Shown: positions 52,409 to 63,238 of the stretch, piece by piece | How positions within the stretch are numbered: the first letter of the stretch is position 1 | How the letters are laid out: each line of letters starts with the position of its first letter | The notes under the pieces: generated by a model | The model's input: the letters and a program-made list of their open reading frames with translations, nothing else | Told to the model about the DNA's origin: nothing | Databases searched by the model: none | Made by a program: the position numbers and the translations under genes | Assembly (NCBI RefSeq): GCF_019393635.1 | Contig: NC_057863.1 | Coordinates: 645,152,660 to 645,216,659, forward strand | Direction: 5' to 3' | From: Dromiciops gliroides | Taxonomy: Eukaryota; Chordata; Mammalia; Microbiotheria; Microbiotheriidae | DNA: 64,000 nt

Positions 52409-52555
52409 GGGGGCAGCTAGGTGGCACAGTGGATAAAGCACTGGACCTAGATTCAGGAGGACCTGAGTTCAAATCTGACCTCAGACACTTGACACTTATT
52501 AGCTGTGTGACCCTGGACAAGTCACTTAATTCTCATTGCCTCCTCCCCCCCAAAA
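52409..52555 (+). repeat. WSINE1-type SINE, second of a same-site pair
   Basis: Uses the same AAGAATTTGGGTGCT target, with a third copy at 52556-52570. Its body differs from the first copy, so it is not a simple duplication. Confidence 0.95.
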
Positions 52556-52628
52556 AAGAATTTGGGTGCTATATCATTTAGTGCACATCTTTAGTATTGA
52601 CATCACACCATTGTCTATGCTACCTTTT

Positions 52629-52997
52629 TTTTTCTGATAAAAGTATTTTATTTTTTTCCAGTTACATGTAAAGATAGTTCTCAACATTTGTTTATACAAG
52701 CTTTCCAATTTCAGATTTTTCTCCCCCCTCCCCAAGACAGCAGGTAATCTGATATATATATATATAATAACATTAAACATATTTCTGTATTAGTCATGTT
52801 ATAAGAGAAGAATCAGAGCAATGAGGAAAAACCTCAAAATAGAAAAACAACAGCACCAAAAACAAAAGAAATAGTATGGTTCAATCAGCATCTATACTCC
52901 ACAGTTCTTTTTTTTTTCTTTTTTCTGGATTTGGAGATCCTCTTCTATCATGAGTTCCCTGGAACTCTCCTGTACCATTGCATTGGTGAGAAGAATT
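52629..52997 (-). repeat. 5'-truncated L1 (3'UTR only)
   Basis: Begins at the left with the L1 tail (TTTTTTTCCAGTTACATGTA) and ends with GAGATCCTCTTCTATCATGA. Perfect 13-bp duplication TATGCTACCTTTT (52616-52628 and 52998-53010). Same 3' family as the plus L1 at 54277. Confidence 0.9.
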
Positions 52998-53291
52998 TAT
53001 GCTACCTTTTAACTAGGTATATTTTTGTTTTTGCTTTATCTCATAATTGCTACTCCTGCCTTTTTTTTTTCCTACCTTAGCTGAAGCATAATACATCCTG
53101 TTCCGGCCCCTTATTTTTAACTCCATGTGAGTCTCTCTATTTCAAGTATGTTTTCTTATAAACAACATATTGTTGGATTCTGAATTTTAATCTGTTCTGC
53201 TGCTTTCATTTTATGGGTAAGTTCATTACATTGGCATTCGCAGTTATGATAACTAATTGTATTTCCCTTCATTCTATTTTCCCCTATTAAT

Positions 53292-53294
<3 letters not shown>

Positions 53295-53370
<76 letters not shown>
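53295..53370 (+). repeat. (CT)n microsatellite
   Basis: About 35 CT units inside the old L1 spacer. Confidence 0.95.
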
Positions 53371-54276
53371 CCTACCCTGTCCCCTGTCCCTCCTCAAAAA
53401 TCTGTTTTGCCTCTGACCACTTCCTCCCTTAATCTGACCTCCTTTCTATCAGCTCCCTTTCCCCCACTTCTCTTATCCTCTTTCCCTCCTGCTTCCCTGT
53501 AAGGTAAGATAGATTTCTATACACAACTGAGTGTTTATATTATTCCCTCTTTGAGCCAATTCTGATGAGAGTAAGGTGAAAGTGCTGCCTGCTAACACCG
53601 CCCCCCCCCCCGTCATTTCTTTCTCCAATATAATGGCCTTTCACACCTCTTTTATGTGAGATAATTTTCCCTGTTGTTTTTCTTCTTTCCCCCTTTACCT
53701 AGTACATCCCTTTTTCTCACCCTTTAATTTAATTTTTAACTCATTCCCTCATAGTCATCTCACAGCTGTGCAGTCTATGTATACTCCTTCTAATTTCCAT
53801 AATAATTATAAAGTTCTTAGAAGTTACAAGTATCATCTTCTCATGTAGGAATGTATATAGTTAAACTTATTGAATCCCTTATGATTTCTCTTTCATGTTT
53901 ACCTTTTTGTGCTTCTCTTGAGTCTTGTATTTGAAAGTCAGATTTTCTATTCAGCTCTGGTCTTTTCATGAGGATTTCTTGAAACTCCTTTATTTCATTA
54001 AATACTCCCACAAATGATTAATCTCAGTTTTTCTAGGTAGGTTATTCTTGATTGTAATCCAACTTTTTGCCTCATGAAATATCACATTCTAAGTCATCTA
54101 CTCCTTTAGAGTAGAAGCTGCTAAATCTTGTGTGGTCCTGACTGTGGCTTCATAATTTTTGAATTGTTTCTTTATGGCTGCTTACAATATTTTCTCCTTG
54201 ACCTGTGAGCTCTGGAATTTGGTTATGATATTCCTGGGAGTTTTCATTTTGGATCTCTTTTAGAAAGTGATTGGTG

Positions 54277-55388
54277 ATCAAATTTATAAGAACCCAAGTC
54301 ATTCCCCAATTGAGAAATGGTCAAAGGATATGAACAGGCAGTTTTCTGATGAAGAAACCAAAGCTATCTCTTCCCATATGAAAAAATGCTCTAAATCTCT
54401 AATGATTAGAGAGATGCAAATTAAAACAACTCTGAGGTACCACCTGACACCTATCAGATTGGCTAAAATGACAAAAAAGGAAGATAATAAATGTTGGAGA
54501 GGCTGTGGGAAAATTGGAACACTAATGCATTGTTGGTGGAGCTGTGAGCTGATCCAACCATTCTGGAGAGCAATTTGGAATTATGCCCAAAGGGCAATAA
54601 AGCTGTGCATACCCTTTGACCCAGCAATTCCACTTTTAGGTCTTTTTCCCAAAGAAATCATGGAAGGGGGAAAGGGACCCACATGTACAAAAATATTTAT
54701 AGCTGCTCTTTACGTGGTAGCAAGGAATTGGAAGTTGAGGGGGTGCCCATCAATTGGGGAATGGCTGGACAAGTTGTGGTATATGAATACAATGGAATAC
54801 TATTGTGCTGTAAGAAATGATGAGCAGAAAGAGTTCAGAGAAACCTGGAGGGTCTTATGTGAGCTGATGATGAGTGAGATGAGCAGAACCAGAAGAACAT
54901 TGTACACAGTATCATCAACATTGAGTGTTGACCTACTGTGATGGACTATATTCTTCTCACCAATGCAATGATACAGAAGAGTTCCAGGGAACTCATGATA
55001 GAAGAGGATCTCCAAATCCAAGAAAAAAAAAGAAAGAAAGAACTGTGGAGTATAGATGCTGATTGAACCATATTATTTCTTTTGTTTTGGGTGCTGTTGG
55101 GTTTTTTTTTCTATTTTTGAGGTTTTGCATCACTGCTCTGATTTTTTCTCTTGTAACAGGATTAATGCAGAAATAGGATTAATGTTATTATGTGTATATA
55201 TCTATATCTATATCTATATGTATAGAGATATATAGACATAACCTATATCAGATTACCTGCTGTCTAGGGGAGGGGAGAGAGAGGGGAGGGAGGGAAAAAA
55301 ATCTGAAATTGTAAAGCTTGTATAAACAAAAATTGAGAACTATCTTTACATGTAATGGAAAAAATAAAATACCTTATACATTAAAAAA
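54277..55388 (+). repeat. 5'-truncated L1 with open ORF2 C-terminus
   Basis: A 1.1-kb insertion with a perfect 13-bp duplication AAAGTGATTGGTG (54264-54276 and 55389-55401). The ORF2 frame is open to 54941 and shows the classic L1 end: [64 protein letters not shown]. The 3'UTR ends in AATAAAATACC and an A-run. The open frame and perfect duplication suggest a fairly young insertion; it lacks the reverse transcriptase and cannot move by itself. Confidence 0.93.
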
Positions 55389-55471
55389 AAAGTGATTGGT
55401 GGAATCTTTATATTTTTATTTTACCCTCTGGTACTAAAGATATCAGAACCAGTTTTCCATGATAATTTCTT

Positions 55472-55622
55472 TTTTTTTTTTTTTTTGGTGAGGCAATTAG
55501 GGTTAAGTAACTTGCCTAGGGTCACACAGCTAGTAAGTGTTAAGTGTCTGAGGCTGGATTTGAACTCAGGTCCTCCTGACTCCAGGGCCGGTGCTCTATC
55601 CACTGCACCACCTAGCTGCCCA
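55472..55622 (-). repeat. WSINE1-type SINE
   Basis: In the old L1 ORF1 part; duplication ATAATTTCTT (55462-55471 and 55623-55632). Confidence 0.93.
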
Positions 55623-55647
55623 ATAATTTCTTGAAATATGAGGTCTA

Positions 55648-56366
55648 CTATTCCCAAAGGGCTATGGGACTGTTCATACCCTTTGACCCAGTAGTACCAC
55701 TGCTAGGTCTGTATCCCAAAGAGATCATAGAAGAGGGAAAAGGACCCACATGTACAAAAATATTTATAGCAGTTCTCTTTGTGGTGGCAAAGAATTGGAA
55801 ATCGAGGGAATGCCCATCAATTGGGGAATGGCTAAACAAGTTGTGGTATATGAATGTAATGGAATACTATTGTGTTGTAACAAACAATGAGCAGCAGGAG
55901 TTCAGAGAAACCTGGAAGGACTTACATGAACTGATGCTGACTGAGAGGAGCAGAACCAGGAGAACATTGTACGCAGTAACAGCAACATTATGTGATGAAC
56001 AATGGTGATAGACTTGGCTCTTCTCAGCAGTGCAACGATCTAAAACAGTTTCAAAGAACTCATGATGTTCTCAACATCCAGAAGAAAGAACTGAACCATA
56101 CTGTTTCTACTTTGGGGCTTTTTTACCCTTCTTTTTTGATGTTTTTCCCTTGTGCTCTGATTCTTCTTTCACAAGATGACTAATGCAGAAATATGTTTAA
56201 TGTGATTGTACATATATAACCTATATCAGACTGCTTTCTGTCTTGGGGAGGAGGGAGAGAAGGGAGGGTGAGAGAAAAATTTGGAACTAAAAATCCTATA
56301 AAAACAAATGTTGAAAACTATCCTTATATGTAACTGGAAAGTAATAAAATACTTTTATTAAAAAAA
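55648..56366 (+). repeat. 5'-truncated L1, second plus copy
   Basis: A 719-bp insertion with a perfect 15-bp duplication GAAATATGAGGTCTA (55633-55647 and 56367-56381). Carries the ORF2 end ([35 protein letters not shown]) still open to 56008, and a 3'UTR with A tail. Confidence 0.93.
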
Positions 56367-56392
56367 GAAATATGAGGTCTAAGCTCTTTTTT

Positions 56393-56556
56393 GGTTTTTT
56401 TTTGGGGGGGGGGGTGTTGTGGGGCAAGGGGAGTTAAGTGACTTGCCCAGAGTCACACAGCAAGTAAGTGTCAAGTGTCTGAGGCCGGATTTGAACTCAG
56501 GTCCTCCTGAATCCAGGGCTGGTGCTTTATCCATTGTGCCACCTAGCTGCACCCCC
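56393..56556 (-). repeat. WSINE1-type SINE
   Basis: Duplication AAGCTCTTTTTT (56381-56392 and 56557-56568), right beside the previous L1 insertion. Confidence 0.93.
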
Positions 56557-56616
56557 AAGCTCTTTTTTTGATCATAGTTTTCAGGTAGTCCAATAATTCT
56601 TAAATTATATCTCCTT

Positions 56617-56753
56617 GGGGGCAGCTAGGTGGCACAGTGGATAAAGCACCAGCCCTGGATTCACTAGGATCTGAGTTCAAATCTGGCCTCAGACACTTAA
56701 TACTTCCTAGCTGTGTGACCCTGAGCAAGTCACTTAACCCTCATTGCCTCGCC

Positions 56754-56768
<15 letters not shown>
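56617..56768 (+). repeat. WSINE1-type SINE
   Basis: In the old L1; its A tail runs into a (TA)n/(TG)n microsatellite. Confidence 0.92.
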
Positions 56769-56802
<34 letters not shown>

Positions 56803-56804
56803 TG

Positions 56805-56839
<35 letters not shown>

Positions 56840-56840
56840 A
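56769..56840 (+). repeat. (TA)n/(TG)n microsatellite grown from a SINE tail
   Basis: ATATAT run, then GTGTGTTGTATA and a (TG)n run directly behind the SINE A tail. Confidence 0.93.
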
Positions 56841-56986
56841 TCTCATTGACCTGTTTTCCAGGTCAGTTGTTTTTCCAATGATATATTTCACATTTTCTTT
56901 AATTTTTTTATTCTTCTGGCTTTCTTTTTTTATTTCTTGATTTCTTAATTGAGTCATTAACATCAACTTGGCAAATTCTAATTTTT

Positions 56987-57158
56987 TTATAAGATTTATT
57001 TTATTTTATTTTATTTTTTTGGTTAGGCAATTGGGGTTAAGTGACTTGCCAGGGTCACACAACTAGTAAGTGTTAAGTGTCTGAGGCCACATTTGAACTC
57101 AGGTACTCCTGAATCCAGGGCTGATGCTCTATCCACTGCGCCACCTAGCTGCCCCACC
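56987..57158 (-). repeat. WSINE1-type SINE
   Basis: Duplication AATTCTAATTTTT (56974-56986 and 57159-57171). Confidence 0.92.
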
Positions 57159-57347
57159 AATTCTAATTTTTAAGAAATTATTTTCTTCAAATGAGAGTTT
57201 GGACTGCTTTTTCCACTTGGCCAATTCTACTTTTTAATTTCTTTTTTTCAGAGATTTTTTTTACCTTTTTCCATTTAGCCAATTCTATTTTTTAAGGAGT
57301 TCTTATCTTTAGTTGATCTTTATGCCTCTTTTACCAGTTGGCCAATT

Positions 57348-57532
57348 TTGGTGGGGTTTTTTTTGTTTGTTTTGGGGTTTTTTTTTGCAAGGCGATGAGG
57401 GTTAAGTGACTTGCCCATGGTCACACAGCTAATAAGTGTCGAGTGTCTGAGGTCGGATTTGAACTCAGGTCCTCCTGAATCCAGAGCAGGTGCTTTATCC
57501 ACTGTGCCATCTAGCTGCCCCCCCCTTCCCCC
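57348..57532 (-). repeat. WSINE1-type SINE
   Basis: Duplication GGCCAATT (57340-57347 and 57533-57540). Confidence 0.9.
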
Positions 57533-57559
57533 GGCCAATTGTGTTTTTAAGGTGTTATT

Positions 57560-57561
57560 TC

Positions 57562-57636
<75 letters not shown>

Positions 57637-57638
57637 TC
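57560..57638 (+). repeat. (CTTT)n microsatellite
   Basis: About 20 CTTT units, probably grown from the A tail of the following minus-strand SINE remnant. Confidence 0.95.
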
Positions 57639-57682
57639 GGCAGTGCCAGTGCTTTATCGACTGCACCACCTAGCTGCACCCC
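57639..57682 (-). repeat. WSINE1 head remnant
   Basis: Only the tRNA-like head remains (CCACCTAGCTGCACCCC on the plus strand) after the CTTT run. Confidence 0.85.
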
Positions 57683-57689
57683 CTCTTTC

Positions 57690-59760
57690 TTTTATTTAAA
57701 AAAAAATTAATCAGCATTTCTTTTCACTCTCCCCCCATCCCTGCCCCAGTTAAACAACAGCAACAACAAAAGGCACCCTTTGTAACAAATACTCAGAGTC
57801 CAGCAAAACTAGTGCCCACATTGGCCAGATGCAAAAATGTAGGTCTGATTCTGTATTTGAAGTTCGTTACCTCTCTGGGAGGAAGTAGTTGTTTATGTTT
57901 CATCTTTGATCCTCTGGAATCTGTGGTGATCAGAATTCTAGTTTTTCAATGTGTTTTTTCTTTATGATGTTGTTGTCATTGTATAAATTGCTTTCCTAGC
58001 TCTACTCACTTTACTCTGCATCAGTTCATAGAGATCTTCCTGATTCTCTCTGAAGATGTCCATTTTGTAATTTTTTATGACTCAATAATATTCCATTACC
58101 TTTAGATACCATAATTTCTGTAGCCATTCCATAAGAGGTGGGCACCCCCTTAGTTTCCAGTTTGGGCTTACTGTGAAAAGAACTACTGTAACTATTTTTG
58201 AACATGTGAGTTATTTTCCTCTTTCTCTGGGATAATGGCTTAATAGTGGTACCACTGGATCACAAGGTATCCACAGTTTAATGATTTTGGAGACATAGTT
58301 CCAAATTGCTTTCCAACAGTGCACTCATGAGCCTGTTTTCCTGCAGCTTCTCCAGCATTTATCATTTTCCTCTTTTATCATCTTTACCAATCTGATGGGC
58401 TCAAGGTAAAACCACAAAGTCAATTCAATTTATATTTTTCTAATTGTTAATGATTTGGAATTTTTTCAGGTGGTTCTTAATAGTTTGGGTTTCTTCCTTT
58501 GAAAAATTCTGTTCATATTCTTTGACTAATTATCTATTGGAAAATGACTGTCTTATAAATTGGAATTTGTTATATATATATATATATATACATATATGTA
58601 TATATATAAATATAAATCTTGGATATAAGACTTTGTCAGAAAAACTTGCTGCAAATATAATTTTTTCATTTTCTTGTTTTCTTCCTAATTTTAGTTGGAT
58701 TGATTTTTGTGTGAACACATTTTTAAAAATTATTTATTCAAAATTGGTATTCTTGTAAGAGGCTTTAAAATTGAGCAGCTTAAAATTTGTATTTTAACGG
58801 ATTTAATAAATTCATTGTGGAAAATAGTTATTCACAACATAGTTAATCTGTGCTCTGAATAGTAACTGCTGATTATGCCTGTACTTTTGCATCTATAAGA
58901 ACAAAAGTTATAACTATTCTATACTGGTTTCTGAGCAGAACTAAGAATAGATTGTTGAAACTGGTAGATGAATGGAATGATTTTTTCATGTAATATGATT
59001 TGAAAATGAATTCAAATTGGATTACTGTTATCTCACTGCCAATAAGTTTTGTTTTATATTTCATGTTTTAGGTTCAAGACATTGTTTTATGTTAGTGTAA
59101 TGCTTAGAGTTTTTTGCTTTGTAAATTTGAAAAAATGTTGCATAGGAATGCTACAATTCTATAAAAATAGAGATCTCACCAGAGATCTAAAAGGTAATTT
59201 CTTCCTTTCTCCTCTAGTTTGCTTATGATGTTTCTCTTTATGTCTAAATCATGTGTTCATTTGGTGCTCGTCTTGGTATATGGTATGAGATGTTGGTCTA
59301 TATTTAGTTTCTGCCAGATGGCCTTCCACTTTTTCCAACAGCTTTTATTAAGTAGTGAATTCTTACCCCAGAAACTGGTGTTCTAGGGTTTATTGAACAC
59401 TATGCTACTGTATTTGTTTGTTCCTGTATATTGTGTATACCTCATCTATTCCACTGATCAACCTCCCTCTCTCTCTTTTAATTGGTACCAAATTGTTTTA
59501 ATTATCATGATGTTGCAGTTTAGTTTGAGATCTGATCTACTGGGCCCCCTTCCTTCCTACTTTTTTCTTTACTTACCTTAGGATTTTTGACTTTTTATTA
59601 TCCAGATGAAATTTGTTATTATGTCTTCTAGTTCTATAAAGTCTCCTCTGATAGTTTGATTGGTATGGCATCAAACAAGTAAATTAATTTACAAAGTATT
59701 GTCATTTTAATTATATTGGTGTGAACTATCCATGAGCAATAAATATTTCTCCAATCATTT
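57690..59760 (-). repeat. Older L1 copy, minus strand
   Basis: Tail at left (about 57690), 3'UTR and ORF2 C-terminal remnants to about 58770, an unassigned AT-rich gap, then ORF2-middle remnants at 59200-59760 that parallel 49160-49860 (TGGTATGAGATGTTGGTCTA). More degraded than the copies to the left. Confidence 0.65.
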
Positions 59761-59923
59761 GTTTGTCCTTAACTCTGTAGAGGGCAACTAGGTGCCACAA
59801 AGCAAAAATTTGTTGTTGTTTTAAGCATTTCAGTTATGTTCAACTCTTCATCATCTAATTTAGGTTGTAGAGTGTTTTGTAGTTGGATTCATAGTGTTCT
59901 TGGGTCTGACTTTCTTAAGAAAA

Positions 59924-60613
59924 TGTGGTAAAATAATGGAATTTGGCAGATGCCCGCCCCGGGGTTGACTTGATTGATTTAGTAGTGTTTGAATAGGGTG
60001 TGAATGAGAAACTACTAAATACCCCCTTAAGATGATTAGATCTTGAGCCACACCTGGCCCACCCTGTTAAACCTAGTCTAATTTGGCCCACCCTGAGAAG
60101 GAGTGTCCTCAGAGGCTGTGGACCATCATCAGCAGTGAACCAGTCTCAGCGACACAACTTGAAGGACCTCCCCTTTTGGGGGAGGGAGAAAAAAGTAGAA
60201 AAAGGGACCCTAACAGAAAGTAGCAATCTCTCTGGCCTTAGAGGAGCTTTGGAGCGAACTAGAGACTGGCTGCCAGAGAAATTACAGACCCCTGGTGGTG
60301 AGCTAATAAAATCCAGCTCTTTGAATTAGCTGAGCTGAAAGCAAATTTGGGTTTTGAGACAGCCTTTGCTAGAGTCAGGGAGATTATCCATTTTCCTCCT
60401 TCTCTATTCCCTTGCCATTGGCTTTTAATAAAACCTGATTTATTTGTGGAAAAGAGGCTGTTAAGCTCCTTTCTTATTGGCCTGGGAGAAATAACTAAAA
60501 AAGGCAGTTCAGGGGGGGAGCTTTGGAGCTAGAGGTCCCTCATTATTTTCTGAACCCCAATATTATGGCGAGCCACCCAATTAACTCTCCCCATATTAAA
60601 TTTGGCCCCTACA
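59924..60613 (+). mobile_element. Solo LTR, endogenous retrovirus (class I-like)
   Basis: A 690-bp element from TGTGGTAAAA to GGCCCCTACA, with poly(A) signals AATAAA at 60305-60310 and 60427-60432. It shares TGTGGTAAAA, GAAGGACCTCCCCTTTTGGG, AATAAAACCTGAT and CTTATTGGCCTG with the LTR at 47407. Flanks are AAAA / AAAG, so the duplication has decayed. No internal genes. Confidence 0.75.
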
Positions 60614-60654
60614 AAAGTAAATCTATTACTGAAAGATGAGACCACCAAAATGAT

Positions 60655-60870
60655 ATAGTGGAAGGGGCTCAGGATTGGGGGTCAGAAGAGCTGGGTTCAA
60701 ATCCTACTCTGCTACTGACTGCTTGTGTGTCCTTGATCAAGTTACTTTACCTCCCTGGGCCTCAAATTCCTTCCCTCCCTCTGTTCTTCCTTTCCTTCCC
60801 TTCCTCTCTTCATTCTTTTTTTTCCCTCCCTTCTTAGCTTCCTCTAAGGTTTCTTCCATATCCAAATCTA
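60655..60870 (+). repeat. MIR SINE
   Basis: GCTGGGTTCAAATCCTACTC, GACTGCTTGTGTGTCCTTGA and a C/T-rich tail. Confidence 0.75.
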
Positions 60871-61202
60871 TAATCCTATGATTCCATGCAAATATAGGCC
60901 AATTGTGTCTTTATCATTGGATTATAGAGTTTGAGCTAAAAAGGGACTTTAAAGATTAAATGGCTTGCCAAAGGTCACATGGTAGTATGCAGAAGAATTG
61001 AGGTTTGAAATCTAGGTCTAATACACCTTATATTGTCTATATGCTTCATACTTGGCATTCATAGCCTCTACCACTAAAAAAAAAAAATCTATAAACATCT
61101 ACAAGAAAACAACACATTTACTGAAGACAAAAAAGGCTATTCCCCAAAATCCAAGGGCTAAAAAGAACAGTTTCTTTATCAAGTCAGTCATTCTGAATTA
61201 TA

Positions 61203-61570
61203 GAGGGTGGCACACCCCTGTCAGCCTTGCTTCTGGGGAGACTGAGGCTGACAAATTACTTGAGTTCAAGGGTTCTGAGCTGCATCATCTTTTTTTTTTT
61301 CCTTTTTTTTTGGGGGGGGCAGGGCAATGAGGGTTAAGTGACTTGCCCAGGGTCACACAGCTAGTAAGTGTCAAGTGTCTGAGGCCGGATTTGAACTCAG
61401 GTCCTCCTGAAACCAGGGCTGGTGCTTTATCCACTGCGCCACCTAGCTGCCCCTGCTGCATCATCTTTCTAACGATGTCTTCACTAAATCCAGCACCAAC
61501 GCGACAAGCCTCTCAAGTATAAGGGGAAGGGAGCCCATAGTCACTGCATTTTCAGCCTGGACGAGATAAG
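61203..61570 (+). pseudogene. RN7SL: 7SL (SRP) RNA pseudogene split by a SINE
   Basis: The left part (61203-61292) follows 7SL: GGGTGGCACACCCCTGTCAG, GGGAGACTGAGGCTGACAAA, TTACTTGAGTTCAAGGGTTC, TGAGCTGC. The right part (from 61455) continues with GTCTTCACTAAATCCAGCAC, then jumps to the 3' end CACTGCATTTTCAGCCTGG. The S-domain middle is largely missing, and no Pol III start region is evident. A WSINE1 inserted at 61293-61454. Confidence 0.78.
61293..61454 (-). repeat. WSINE1-type SINE nested in 7SL pseudogene
   Basis: Perfect 14-bp duplication GCTGCATCATCTTT (61279-61292 and 61455-61468), made of 7SL sequence. Confidence 0.95.
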
Positions 61571-63071
61571 AAGATACATTTTCCAAAGAAGAAAATCAGT
61601 AATTACTGAACAACCGGTCTGAATACCCTATAACAGTTATACTATCTTTGCTAATTATCAGAGAGATTTTGACTCAGTTATAGGCCTATTCATGTGTGGC
61701 TAAGATACAAAATAGGCCCCCAGCATAGGGAGAATGCTAGGATGTCTGATGTCTACATGGAAACCCATTATCTATTTAAAACACAGCGCCCAACATAATA
61801 ACGGCAAGTATAATTAATAGAAAATGTGGCGTTGTTCAGAGAGACAGTTTAAGTCCATTATGGCTCTGCCTTGTCTTACATCCATTATTCTCTCTCCTAA
61901 ATAGAACTAAGAATGGCTTCAAAATTAAAGGGGGGGGTCAAACCCAATCACCTCATGATTAGGGTTATATCTTTAGTGAAAAACACATTAAAACACTTCA
62001 TAGGAGCTTTCTCCAATGATACAAAATAGCATCAGGAATTGACAAGTATAAAATTCTTAATAAACACTAAGGAAAGATAGACTGGAGGGTCTAAATTTGA
62101 AATCATATCAAGCTAATGAATTAAAGAAAAACCTAGAGATACCTTGCTCTCCTCCAAAGCAAGACACATTGAACATAAAGATATGGGGGAGAAAGTTAAA
62201 GTCAAATGTATTACACATATTCTGAAATCAAGGGTGAATGGGAAGAATGAATTTAGAGGAATTAACACCTAGATAGTACCTGTCTTAATATGTGTTTTCA
62301 GAATTGTAAACAGATTTAGGAAGTATTCTCCTAAAAATTTGTACCATATTTATGAAAGGCAAAGCCAATGACCTTAAAGTAGCTATAGAACAATGACTAT
62401 TCCTCCACCAAAACATAGGAAAAGATTGATAGATATACTCAGAGCAAGTAATAAGTTAAAAAAAATCTAGTGAAGTTCATTTGAACAAGCAGATATCACT
62501 TCATTAAAGCTCCTAAGAGGCGCATAGCATTGGGTTTGTCCAATGCAGATAAGATGTTTTACGTCTGAATAGAGCCTGTGAAATGGCTACAATCCAGGAA
62601 TGGATTCAAAAGGCCCTCCATGGGAGACAACCCCATGAACTCATACTATTGTATGCAGACAAAGAAGTATATCACCCAAATGACAGAGACATGGATGTGT
62701 TGGAAACAAAGGAGTTTATGATGGCAATTCATGATTAAGTTGTTGCCACAAGAAATTACTAAAGGGGTAGGACTCCAGACTTATTGATCAGTGTAGTGAA
62801 AAGAAACAGTGGAAAAGGTGACATGCCTCACTGAAGGCTGCAAAAATGTAGTACCTACCAAATCCCTAGCAAGACATGACCTGGGAGCTAGAATTATACA
62901 AAAGAAACATATTATAATTCATTCACTATCAGGTAACAAATTCTACAAATAGAAATCTCAAAATCTCATTGGGATAATTCACCAATAAACTCTACAGACC
63001 CTGGACTGTTATCACAGATTTGACTATTTCCCACAATTACTTGGACAAAACATCGACACACACACAAATTT
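61571..63071. other. Unclassified AT-rich stretch
   Basis: No open gene and no repeat family I recognise. The plus strand at 62590-62740 gives short coding-like pieces (WIQKALHGRQPHE, LLYADKE) that weakly recall a reverse transcriptase, broken by stops. Possibly an old LINE or other decayed element. Confidence 0.3.
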
Positions 63072-63082
63072 AAGAACAATGT

Positions 63083-63238
63083 GTTTTTTTGGGTTTTTTT
63101 AGTGAGGCAATTGGGGTTAAGTGACTTGCCCAGGGTCACACAGCTAGTAAGTGTCAAGTGTCTGAGGCCAGATTTGAACTCAGGTACTCCTGAATCCAGG
63201 GCTGGTACTTTATCCACTGCGCCACCTAGCCGCCCCCC
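63083..63238 (-). repeat. WSINE1-type SINE
   Basis: Perfect 11-bp duplication AAGAACAATGT (63072-63082 and 63239-63249). Confidence 0.95.

Larger units (their letters stand above)
48809..57550 (-). repeat. Long minus-strand L1 (ORF2 then ORF1), heavily interrupted
   Basis: Read on the minus strand: ORF1-like region about 57550-53740 (old coiled-coil coding part), inter-ORF spacer about 53720-53200, ORF2 5' part about 53190-51190, then reverse transcriptase ([15 protein letters not shown] at about 50960; LEVFPIRSGVKQ at about 50290) and ORF2 middle (LFDKNHWENWKIVWQKLGVD at about 49300). All frames are broken many times. At least 12 SINEs and three younger L1s are inserted, which makes it the oldest layer here. 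Boundaries of separate old copies inside it are uncertain. Confidence 0.7.

Noticed and set aside
54267-54941. 224-codon open frame as a possible host gene
   Set aside because: It is the C-terminal part of L1 ORF2 inside a 5'-truncated insertion with target-site duplications.
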